DNA from: Lobulomyces angularis | Taxonomy: Eukaryota > Chytridiomycota > Chytridiomycetes > Lobulomycetales > Lobulomycetaceae | Length of the DNA stretch: 23,020 nt | Direction: 5' to 3' | NCBI GenBank assembly: GCA_027604685.1 | Contig: JADHYX010000356.1 | Location: 1 to 23,020 of the forward strand | Part shown: piece by piece, positions 1 through 8,509 of the stretch | How the letters are laid out: every line of letters starts with the position of its first letter | How positions within the stretch are numbered: the first letter of the stretch is position 1 | The notes under the pieces: generated by a model | Database searches by the model: none | What the model was told of the DNA's origin: nothing | The model's input: the letters and a program-made list of their open reading frames with translations, nothing else | Program-made: the position numbers and the translations under genes

Positions 1-2
1 GG

Positions 3-194
3 TACACTCAATTACAAAGAAGACATGAAAGTCGATCAAAAAAATACTCGAAAATAAGAAAAACTTTAGAACAAGAATATGATTTGTTACAAACACAAGA
101 AACATATGGAAAAAATGGCTTAAGAAATAGTAATGTTCCTATTCCATCAAGAAAGTTACTTGATCCGATTTTAGAAATATATTTTATGATATAA
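3..194 (+). CDS. 3' end of an unidentified gene (partial)
   Basis: An open frame runs in from the left edge of the window and ends at TAA 192-194, giving 63 residues. The first half is charged and looks helical or coiled-coil (repeated R/K/E/Q around QRRHESRSKKYSKIRKTLEQ). The end is more hydrophobic (PSRKLLDPILEIYFMI). I do not recognise the family. A splice donor near 159 (GTTACT) with an acceptor near 229 (TATTAG) could give an alternative end, but the spliced frame stops at once, so the contiguous stop is preferred. The frame is open for 64 codons in very A+T-rich DNA, which supports coding. Lacking the upstream part, no function can be assigned. Confidence 0.45.
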   Translation, partial: YTQLQRRHESRSKKYSKIRKTLEQEYDLLQTQETYGKNGLRNSNVPIPSRKLLDPILEIYFMI

Positions 195-405
195 AATTAT
201 GATTAATTTTAATTAATTTGTATTAGATAAGCAGTAACCGGCGTTCTACTTAAATAATGTAATAATAAGAAGAGTATAAAACAGATCAATTTATAGGTCT
301 TTTATTAATTGAGCAAACAAGCGGGGGTTTAGTGTAACGAAGAAGAACCTTGTAGAATAGATAACTACAATATAATATCTTCACTGCCATTTTCAGCACA
401 TAACT
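195..405. other. Non-coding spacer next to the Copia relic
   Basis: No credible open frame. The stretch lies between the stop of the partial plus-strand gene and the stop of the minus-strand Copia relic, so it should hold both 3' ends. A slightly more G+C-rich patch (about 310-355) may be further retroelement DNA, but I cannot identify a polypurine tract or LTR boundary. Confidence 0.4.
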
Positions 406-720
406 TTATTTATTCTTTTCTGTATTCCATCCTAATTCAGTAGCAAGACTCCTCAGATAAACCGTTTGCTTACGTGTGGACAGTGATTGATACTCCCCTC
501 CCCTTCTGGGGAAGATAGTGGCAAAAAACTTGACAAAAAACTTGACTTTTTGAATATGAACTTATCAATGATCCACTTAAAAGCATCACTCCTCCACTAC
601 GTGATCTCCAGCTTTCTTTATCTGCTGCCCAGTCAGAATCAGAATAACCAACTGAACTATCTTCCTTTATCTTCCCCCATACCAAATATTCCTCTCCAGT
701 ATGAAACAAATAAGAAATAA
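406..720 (-). pseudogene. Decayed Ty1/Copia retrotransposon RNase H fragment
   Basis: The minus strand encodes a clear Copia-type RNase H core: residues GYSDSDWAADKESWRSRSGG, followed by a strand-like SGSLISSYSKSQ. This matches the family pattern of SDADWAGD, a K/R-S-T-SG turn, then ISWSSKKQ. The frame is then broken. The downstream RNase H segments (an LSS-type motif, then EYQSLST and VYLRSLATELGW) occur in the two other frames, so at least two frameshifts separate them, and the last frame stops at 406-408. A perfect 12-bp tandem duplication (522-533/534-545) adds four codons in the damaged part. Reverse transcriptase, integrase and gag are not detectable nearby, so this is an old truncated relic and not an active element. 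Confidence 0.75.
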
Positions 721-1005
721 GTAATTTGGTATCAACGACTTATTCTTCTCAGACCTTCAATTCTAACATCTAGTACAGGAAGCTATTCTACTTTTAGATT
801 AAATTAATTTGGAGTTTCTGCTTCAACTTTTTAAAATTAAGAAAACAAATCATCTTGAAGCTGCAGTTGCATCAAACATTCAAATTGGTCGCTGAAACTC
901 TCTGTACTAGCATCCACACTTCTTCTTCGTAAACGGCAGATCCCTTGCCCACTACCGACTAACTTATGATAGTCCCGCCAATCTGCCATTTCTAAACGCA
1001 AAGGT
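721..1005. other. Spacer between the Copia relic and the methyltransferase gene
   Basis: This holds the 3' untranslated side of the methyltransferase gene. It also contains a 50-codon minus-strand open frame (837-989, starting MADWRDYHK) that lies in a locally more G+C-rich patch than its surroundings. I recognise no domain. It could be retroelement-derived like its neighbour or a chance frame. See findings. Confidence 0.35.
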
Positions 1006-1764
1006 TCAAACGACTTTGTAAAATGACTTACCTATTGTAAAATGATTTCCTACTTTTTGCCAAAAGGGAAATTCTTTTATTAAAACAAAAAAAAAAAGGC
1101 AAAAAAATTAAATTTTTTCTTTATCTATATCGCACCTTTCCATTCCTGTCTGATTTGATATGATATCAACACTTCAGTTTTACTACGATTTGGAATTAAC
1201 CAACATAACGTTTCAATCAGTATTGGACCAAGTTCTAGATAATAAACAACATCTGTGGCCATTATTATGTCCATATCCAAGAATTCTGGTTTGATATCAG
1301 CTAAAAGAATAAAAATATGCTAATTTGCAAAAAAAACCTTTTCTTCCCCAGCACAATGCATGAGCAAAACAATTATCAAGATTGTTTAACTTAATATTTT
1401 TTTTTACTAACGGTAAACAATCTTCTAAATCGGTTAGATATATTTTGGAATTTGGTAATAATTTTGATAAATGTAATCCTGTAGATCCTAATTTTTTAGT
1501 TGATTGGTAATAAAAAAAAAGGTCAAAAATTCTTTAATTAGAAAAAATTTTTTATACCAGGACCACATCCTAACTCCAAAATTTTCAAACAAACACTTTC
1601 TCTTTTGCCAAATTCACCACTTTCAGTAAACCTCCATAGTAGATAATCATTCATCTATAAATAGACAATAAGGAAATTTTAGTTGTAATAAATACCAATT
1701 TCGCTGCGGGCCAAACTTTTCCCATAATTCCTAATTCAGCATCTTCACTTACTGTGATTTCCAT
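1006..1764 (-). CDS. METTL21-like (Methyltransf_16) protein lysine methyltransferase
   Basis: Reconstructed from five exons, 1696-1764, 1558-1654, 1338-1487, 1136-1300 and 1006-1073, giving 182 residues; all phases close. The N-terminus has the family GKVWPAA motif (residues 15-21). SAM-binding motif I is LELGCGPGSTGLHLSK (about 49-64), completed across an intron, with acidic motif II at YLTDLED. ALCWGR matches the conserved W-G loop and is followed by DVVYYLE, where the family usually has DxxY. Class I enzymes of this seven-beta-strand family methylate lysines in elongation factors and chaperones, and are cytosolic. ISYQIRQEW and the short C-terminus fit the fungal members. The exact substrate cannot be told. 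At 182 aa it is slightly short for the family, but no core motif is missing. The stop (TGA 1006-1008) and the last exon are set by the frame of EFPFWQKVGNHF. Confidence 0.82.
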
Positions 1765-2224
1765 TTTTTACAGTTGTAATTTTTTTTTTTTTCAAAGAAA
1801 TTATTGAAAAACGAAGAATCATCCCATCCATCTCATCTAAAAACTCAAGTAGCGTTAATCATATCCAAAATTAATATCTTTTATTGAATAACTCAAATTG
1901 GAATATTTTTATCCAGTATTTGCAAGTCTTTTAAAATTAATGCATTGCTAATTACTTTTTGGAAGTGCATTCATTATAAAAAACTTCTTTTTTGAAGATA
2001 ATTGTTAGCTAATGATGAATTTTATTTCATGCGCGTCGTATGACTTAAGGAGTAATTACCTTTTGATATGATTACTTCGCTTTCCATTCAAAACTTCTGA
2101 AGCTAACTTTTTCCCATAAAGTGATAATTTTGATAAGTGGTTGCAAAAAAAACTAATTTATTGATGATAATAGTATACTAAATACATTAAAAAAGTCACA
2201 AACTAAAAGTCATACACAAAGTAT
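1765..2224. other. Intergenic: methyltransferase promoter and 3' side of the CSC1-like gene
   Basis: About 460 bases with no supportable gene. It is A/T-rich with several T tracts and must hold the promoter of the minus-strand methyltransferase and the terminator of the CSC1-like gene that lies upstream on the same strand. No distinct motif can be defended. Confidence 0.5.
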
Positions 2225-4805
2225 TCACATTTCATAGTGATTGGTTTCGCCTTTAAGATTGTCATAGTCGTCATCAGTATACCCTCTACCACTGAAGGGG
2301 TTGTAAAGTATATCTTGATGAGCATCATCTTTTTCTTGTAAGACTTCGGGGTGTTTATCTGAAACCTCAAATCCATGCCACATGAATTTGTTTACACACC
2401 AATTACTTTTTTTTGTCCATATATAAGGAGGTTGAGAATGCAAACTCGGTTGCACGTAACTTCGTACCTTTTCGTATTTAGTAACAATATTTCTGTCATG
2501 ATGATGAATTTCATGTGGTTCTCTTCTTGTTTCCAACTTCTTCATATATGTCGATTTTTTATGGCCAAATTTTATATTAAAGTACAGCAAATTTATAACA
2601 GTAAAAAGCAAAGTAAGCAATGCTAATACTGCCTGTACAGTTGCAAGTTTTAAAAAGAACATCGTTACCATTGTAGCCTGAAATAGGACTTGGCAATTAA
2701 AATAAATAAGTAATTAATTCGAACTTAATAACAACTCACGTAATGCTATTAACAAATGCCACATTGCTCTGCGGAAATAAATTCCTCCTGTATCCACCGT
2801 GACTCTGTAAACGTTTGACAATTGACTAAAAAAATTTAAAAATCAGTACGAATTAAATAATGAATAAATTTTACTTTCTATATATGTAAGTTACAATAAC
2901 AAAGTATAAGGTAACCGGGATTAAAATTATTGGCGCCATAACGGAAAAAACAAAACCAAATAAGTACATCATTGAATGAGGTGGATATCTTGTTCCAAAA
3001 TTGAATTCCGGGGGAAGGTAAAGCTTTGCAAAATCCCTAGGAGTTTTAGACAACTAAAAAACAATAAAAAATTCAAGAAGAAAATAAACACTAACAAATT
3101 TGGCAGATACAAACTTCAAGATAATTTGATTAATTTGCAGTAACTCCAGCGCTGGTGCAATAAAGCCGCGTAATAAAACATATGTAATAAAAAAAGTACT
3201 GGATGCTGGAATAGCTATGCCAAGAAGTTGAACAATAGAACCCGGATTCTTAACAAAATTTTGTAGTTCGGATAACAAACCGGTGGATAGAACGGTTGCT
3301 AAAAATACTGTTACAACTTGAAACCAATAGTATTTTTGTTGGACATCGTAGTAAATCAAAGAATATGAAGACACTATACAACAGACAGTTTTACTTTTAA
3401 CAGCAAAAAAAAAAAAAAATACCTTTTTGAAATTTAGTAATCATAATTAAATAACTAGGCAGAAAGGAGATGAATATTGCAACCGCTAAGGGAGGAAGAA
3501 AACCCTTAACAAAACCTGTCACTACTGGACTCATTTCTGTTACAGGTTTCAAAAATGGTAAAAAGTGAACTAAACTATCGAGAGTTGTGATTGAACCAAT
3601 AAATGCAACTACAAAAAAAAAATTGTAAAAAAAAAAAGTTAAATTGAAAATACTTATTGTAAACCAGAATAAGCATAAGGCAATGACCATTAATGTTCCA
3701 ACAAAAGAAAATAGTAATCGTTTGGCTTTAGATACACCAATATTTGGCCAATATACATCTTGAATATTTCCTGAACTTAACCATAATGGTTTAAAATCCT
3801 TGTATTTATGTTGCATTGCTGAATGGGCTAAAACTGGTTCATCAAAAGTAACAAATGCAGCACTAGAATTCTCCTTGTTTTTAACCAAATCCTTTTCATG
3901 TTCAATTTTTTCTGTTAATTTAAAAAATTCTTTTGAATGATGCTGGATAGAGTCAACTTTATTGCCAATAATGGGGATAGTTCTATGTTGAGGAGGTTTT
4001 GACTCATCAGGTTCCTTGTAACACAATTTTTCCACCTTTGCAATTAGCTCGCTTCTTTTTGCCACTAATTTTCCAAGCTCCTTTGCAGGTCTAAATTTAA
4101 TAATTAAATCGTTAGATAAACAAATAGCCAATTCAGAAAAAAACATTTACCGGTAAAAAGATATAGAGTTAACGGAACCTGGATATTCATTTAATCTTTC
4201 TCCCAAAGTCGATTCATTTCGTATATTTTTATGAATATCCTCAATGAGTATTGTTGAACTACTGTCTTTAAGAAATTCAATGCGCAACTTCTGATATTCT
4301 TTAAACATATTGTGTACCAAATGTAGAGTGTAAAGAGTTATTAAGATGCTTACTACCGCATGCGCCCATATACGCTGCTGATCCAGAATATCTCCTATTG
4401 TCTTTTTTTGTTTTTCTTAATTTAAATTTTCTTGCTAAATTCTTTTTACCAATAAGTTTAAACCAGGGAGATTCCTTTGATTAACTATATTAACAGGTAA
4501 AAGAACAATAAGAGATACTACAGTTACTGGTAAAAAAATTCGAACACCCTAAAAAAAAAATAAATTTAAAATGTAAATAAAGTTACATTTTCCAAGTATT
4601 TGATATAAAGATAGGAATCAACGCCATTGACTTTGAGTAATTCTTCATTTTTATTTACATTTTCAACGTTTCTTATTATAATGGCGTTGTATACCCTTTT
4701 CGCAAATGGCTGTTTTCGAATCAAAAAGAAGAGACCATAGATAATTGCAACAATAATAAAATTTGTTATTACAGAAGTAAGAAGTGCAGAAACAGATGGA
4801 TCCAT
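2225..4805 (-). CDS. CSC1/OSCA/TMEM63-like osmosensitive cation channel
   Basis: Nine exons: 4587-4805, 4450-4548, 4151-4401, 3654-4090, 3423-3608, 3111-3373, 2875-3053, 2740-2825 and 2225-2688. They join in phase to 727 residues. The order fits the DUF221/CSC1 family. An N-terminal membrane helix (about 13-30) precedes two more (exons 2 and 3). Next comes the cytosolic PHM7-type domain with STILIEDIHKNI, YPGSVNSISFYRPAKEL and AFVTFDEP. The C-terminal multi-helix pore region follows, with AFIGSITTLDSLVHFLPFLK, TPRDFAKLYLPPEFNFG, YPPHSMMYLFGFVFS and VDTGG. The tail has PYIW and an acidic end. Known members are Ca2+-permeable mechanosensitive or osmosensitive channels at the plasma membrane. 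Intron 3609-3653 is 45 nt and stop-free, so it looks like coding sequence on the unspliced strand. The last acceptor (CCAAG at 2689) is chosen over TTTCAG 10 nt downstream because only it keeps the frame. Confidence 0.9.
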
Positions 4806-4978
4806 CTGATATGAGTTTTTTTTTTTAATTTTTGATTTAAATTTTTTTTTTTGTTAACCAAATTTGGAAGAAGTGTCCATAAGTTGTTCTTAAAAGATTA
4901 AAAGAATATATTTAAAAAAAGATAATATAATCAAGCTATTATAATTGTTAGGTATAAAATCTACAAATAATATTTTAT
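4806..4978. promoter_or_regulatory. Spacer holding the CSC1-like promoter and MFS terminator
   Basis: Only 173 bases lie between the stop of the transporter and the start of the channel, both on the minus strand. The region is almost pure A/T with T tracts next to the channel ATG. A short TATAAA-like element lies near 4952-4958. It must include the 3' end signals of the transporter and the promoter of the channel. No individual site is certain. Confidence 0.35.
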
Positions 4979-6780
4979 TCATGCTTCTCCTTCTTTTTGT
5001 TTTGCTCTCCTTACTTCACCTTTTTCATATTCCTTGACAAACAAGTTACTAATGAAAAGCAGCACAGAAAATGGAATAATATATCTAAATGCGGTTCTAA
5101 GCGCTTCACAAACTCCTTCCAAAACTACTGGTTGTAATTCTAAAGGGATCACTGATCTCAATGCAGCTGGGTTACTAATTATCAGAGCTGCTAGTTCTTT
5201 TGGTACATTTGAACGAGAAAGATTGTGCGCTAAGTTATTGGTATAAATAGTTCCAGTAATGGCAATTCCAATCAATCCTCCAACAGTTTGAGCAAATACA
5301 GAAACAGAAGTTCCAATAGCAACCATATTGGGTTTAACAGTTGCTTGCAAGGCAAGTAATTTAACTTGAATTTGACTTCCAACTCCAACCCCAATTACAA
5401 ACAAGTATATACTCTGTACAGCTTTTGAAGTGTCTACTTGGATGGTAGCTATAAGTACGTTTCCTACTATTAATACTATTGCACCAACAAATAAAAACAC
5501 CCAATATCGCCCAAATCTTGAAACCATTTGCCCAGAAAAAATGGAAAATATCACCAACCCAGCAATTAATGGGATGGTATCTAAACCTGACATGGTCGCA
5601 CTCTCCCCTTTCACAATTTGGAAGTATACTAGACAATTGTGTTAGCAATAAGACAAATAAAATTTAAAAATTAGTTACCTGAAACATAATAAGCAAAAGA
5701 GAAAAATGATGCGCCTAAAAAAAAGGGAACGGCTACTAACGCTTTAACAGAAAAGTTTGAAAACAGTTGAGCAGGAATAACAGGTTCAATAGCATAATTG
5801 ATTTCCCAGATAACAAACAAAACACCAAAGAAAGCACTCACAACAAACAAAAGTATGGTATACCAGTCACCCCAAGCCCATGTTGAACCTCCAGCTTGAA
5901 TTGGAACTGCAAATGATACAATACAGATCAACAGTAGAAAAACACCTACGAAATCTATCCTTTTTAATTTTCCATTTAGGTTATTAGAAGTTGGCTTTTT
6001 TGATTCAGGTAAAAAAAACAAAACTACAAGAATTGTAAATGCTCCTATTGGTAAGTTGATGTAAAAACACCTGAAGAAAAAATTAAATTTTTTTGGAAGT
6101 TAATTTTGGAAAATACCATCTCCAAGTTAATACTGCGCTATCACTAAAGAATCCGCCAATTAAGGGACCTAGTACCGAAGAAACACCAAAAGCTGCTCCA
6201 ATCAAACCCTGATATTTGCCGCGATCTTCATATGGGACAATATCTGCAATGATAACCAGAACAATTGTAAAAATGCCACCGCCTCCAATACCAGCAACAA
6301 CTCTGCCAAGAATTAAAACCATCATTGATGGAGCAATTCCACAAATAAGTGAGCCAACTTCGAAAAGAAAAATAGCAACTAAAAACATTGCTTTTCTTCC
6401 AAAAATATCAGTCATTTTTCCATATAAACTAGAAAAAGCAGCAGCTGTTATCAAATATCCAGAAGCCAACCATGCAATTAATTCAAATTCTTTGAATTCA
6501 TTTCCCTAAATAATGTTAAAAAAAAAAAAAATTTAAATAAATCATTACTATCGCTGGCAATGCAGTTGCAATAATTGTTTGATCCAAAGCTGATAAAAAT
6601 ACTGCCAATATCAATCTAAGTTAAAAAAGTAAAAATTAAAAAAAATTTCCAATTTAACACTTACGAAACAAAAATCAATTTAAACTTTATTCCTTTTGGA
6701 ATGTTACTAACAGGAACAAGAGTAGTTGAATCAGAAATGTCGACAACTTCATCGGACTTTAGTGTGGTTGTAGTTGCCAT
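4979..6780 (-). CDS. MFS transporter, DHA2 (14-TM drug:H+ antiporter) family
   Basis: Five exons, 6665-6780, 6549-6615, 6117-6505, 5679-6070 and 4979-5628, give 537 residues, normal for the family. After a short cytosolic N-terminus, the first helix carries [16 protein letters not shown] (47-61), the DHA signature. Motif A is [13 protein letters not shown] (about 90-102). The antiporter motif C region reads [20 protein letters not shown], and [12 protein letters not shown] (189-200) is the classic 14-TM fungal motif, split by an intron inside the second Trp codon. Further helices follow to a basic cytosolic tail. Family members export drugs, toxins or amino acids at the plasma or vacuolar membrane; the substrate is not predictable. 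Its 5' side faces protein A across a divergent intergenic region with a TATA-like box 66-73 bases upstream of the ATG. Confidence 0.92.
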
Positions 6781-6845
6781 TATAATTTTTTATTTAAAAT
6801 AGTATATTTACTGAAATTGAATTGATGAATTGGAATATATTGGTG

Positions 6846-6853
6846 TTTTTATA
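6846..6853 (-). promoter_or_regulatory. Candidate TATA box of the MFS transporter gene
   Basis: The minus strand reads TATAAAAA about 66-73 bases upstream of the transporter ATG, preceded by CAG and followed by CACC. The spacing is reasonable for a fungal core promoter, but in A/T-rich DNA such a match is only weak evidence. Confidence 0.4.
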
Positions 6854-7120
6854 CTGTTTTTATTAAAAAAAAAAGGTGGATTAATCAAAGTATCAGACTC
6901 ATAAAACTATTATTCAGCAACTTTTTTTTTGCGGAAAAAAGAGAGTTACTCCCAGATAAAAAACTACGTGGTTTAATTAAAAATATGAAAAGCTGTAATT
7001 TATAATTTATATTGAAGAGAGCTATAGCATTTTAAGCATTCCTGTGTATTATGACGTACGAATATAAAATTGGTACTAAGCAATTACAAACAATTTTTTA
7101 GTTACGATGAATACAACGGT

Positions 7121-7141
7121 GGGGTGCGCCGAAAGCGCCCC
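7121..7141. repeat. GC-rich imperfect inverted repeat (hairpin)
   Basis: GCGC at 7126-7129 pairs with GCGC at 7135-7138 around a 5-base CGAAA loop. The stem extends by GGG/CCC pairs (7122-7124 with 7139-7141) with a one-base T bulge. It is one of the very few G+C-dense stretches in the window and sits in a divergent promoter region, 270 bases before the protein A start and about 340 bases from the transporter start. It could be a regulatory site, a structured leader or chance. Confidence 0.45.
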
Positions 7142-7410
7142 AGAAGAGTAAAAGTTGAAAAACTGCACAAATCAGCGGATATATATTTTTCCAATTTTCC
7201 ATCATCAGTTGTGACATTCTAGACTCATTCAAAGGACAATTTCTTTCGTACTACTATATTACAAGATATTATGTAACAGGAATTAGCGGTGTCCATTGCT
7301 GCGCCACACAATTATAGAAGTATTCCTACAAAATATTTTTAAAATGAAATAAATAATTTAGCTATTTTATTTAATTAATTTTTTCAATAATTTTAAATTT
7401 TAAATTCTTA

Positions 7411-8377
7411 ATGTCAGAAGTAAAAAAAGATAACCAATTTAAGAAGACTTTTACGAAAACTGAAACTGATAGTGAAGCAGAACCAACTGAACACTCTAAA
7501 ACTTCCGATGAGAATCCGAACTCCACTTCCAATTTCCCCAGTATTACCACTGGTAATTAATTTTATAATGAGAATGTAATATATATTATTAATATCTTTT
7601 ATGTTTTTTGAAGCTGATTCCTCCATCGTTCAAACTACACATAGAGAAACAATTTCAAGAGAAACTTTTACTAATCCTAATACACCTAGTAAAGACAAAA
7701 CAAATTTTCCATTTTATTTCAATGTTATTTTTTTTTTTTTTTTTGATGTCAAGTATTAACAAATACAATTTACGTTACCGATGACTCACTTTCAGAAACA
7801 ACTTCAAAACAAAAAAATAGCGAAGCTGAAGTTGAATATTTTACTTCAGTTATAACAGTAGATGTTAAAAAGAAGACAGTTTTTTCAAGTATTGTAACTA
7901 CAACTAACTCAGCCTTTGCAACTACAACTACCTCTCGTGTCCCCTTTTCCACAAATAAATTGTCTGTTGCGGAGGATTTGACCACATCAAAACCACGTTC
8001 TTTTAAAACTGCGATTACTGCGTTTATAATAGGTATCATTAAAAAAATAAGTTTTTATCTGAATTTTTCAAGTTTTTACAGTTGTTACTATTGTTTGCAT
8101 GCTCGGATTGATATATTTCTTTAGAAGGAAAACAAAAAAAAATAAATTAAACAACAAGGAAAAATTAAATTTTGAAGTAAATCCACACAGGGTAGGTGAC
8201 AAGGACTTGAATTTGACATTATTCAGAGATCGAAGACAAAGTAGCCTCCTCCAGTCCATCCATTATCCTTCCCCAGAAAGTGAAGCAAGTTTTGCTGATG
8301 GCCCTGATAATAATCATACAAATCCATATTTTTACACAACAGATGATCCCTGTATGTTTAAATTGCACCCTGTATAA
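7411..8377 (+). CDS. Protein A: single-pass Ser/Thr-rich membrane protein, unknown family
   Basis: Four exons, 7411-7552, 7614-7688, 7754-8032 and 8082-8377, give 263 residues. The N-terminus (MSEVKKDNQFKKTF) is charged and is not a signal peptide. Residues 20-150 are rich in Ser, Thr, Glu and Asn with runs such as SSIVTTTNSAFATTTTS. One hydrophobic helix lies at about 157-178 (ITAFIIVVTIVCMLGLIYFF), and intron 8033-8081 interrupts its codons. It is followed by the basic stop-transfer sequence RRKTKKNK and an approximately 85-residue polar tail with SPESEASFADGPDNN. By the positive-inside rule the Ser/Thr part should be outside and the tail cytosolic, a signal-anchor type topology. No stop-free upstream ATG exists: an in-frame TAA lies at 7372-7374. 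The layout recalls fungal wall-stress sensors or SKG6-type proteins, but I see no defining motif, so no function is assigned. Confidence 0.75.
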
Positions 8378-8509
8378 TTATTAAACTTAAGAGTAATCAT
8401 GAAAGTAATGTATTGGAAAAAATTGTATAAATAAATTATAAACGAAAAAAAAAAAATCAAGAATAAACGAAAAAGAAAACAAATTGAACTTTTTCTTTTT
8501 TTAATTATT
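8378..8509. terminator. Convergent 3' region between protein A and the hydrolase
   Basis: These 132 bases separate the stop codons of two converging genes. A/T-rich with AATAAA-like elements on both strands (for example ATAAATTATAA near 8429 on plus), consistent with overlapping polyadenylation signals. Confidence 0.4.

Larger units (their letters stand above)
6781..7410. promoter_or_regulatory. Divergent intergenic region between the MFS transporter and protein A
   Basis: About 630 bases without a gene serve both divergent genes. The two flanks are A/T-rich, but the middle (about 7110-7320) is clearly richer in G+C than other intergenic DNA here and contains a GC hairpin (7121-7141). This suggests a compact regulatory element or a small transcript, but no known binding site was identified with confidence. 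Confidence 0.45.

Noticed and set aside
487..720. 77-codon plus-strand open frame
   Set aside because: Antisense to the Copia RNase H relic, which explains the open frame.
837..1045. Extension of the MADWRDYHK frame upstream as part of the methyltransferase protein
   Set aside because: The methyltransferase frame ends in its own stop at 1006-1008 in a different phase after the family-matching C-terminus, so the two are separate.
6216..6509. 97-codon plus-strand open frame
   Set aside because: Antisense to the transporter exon that carries motifs A and C.
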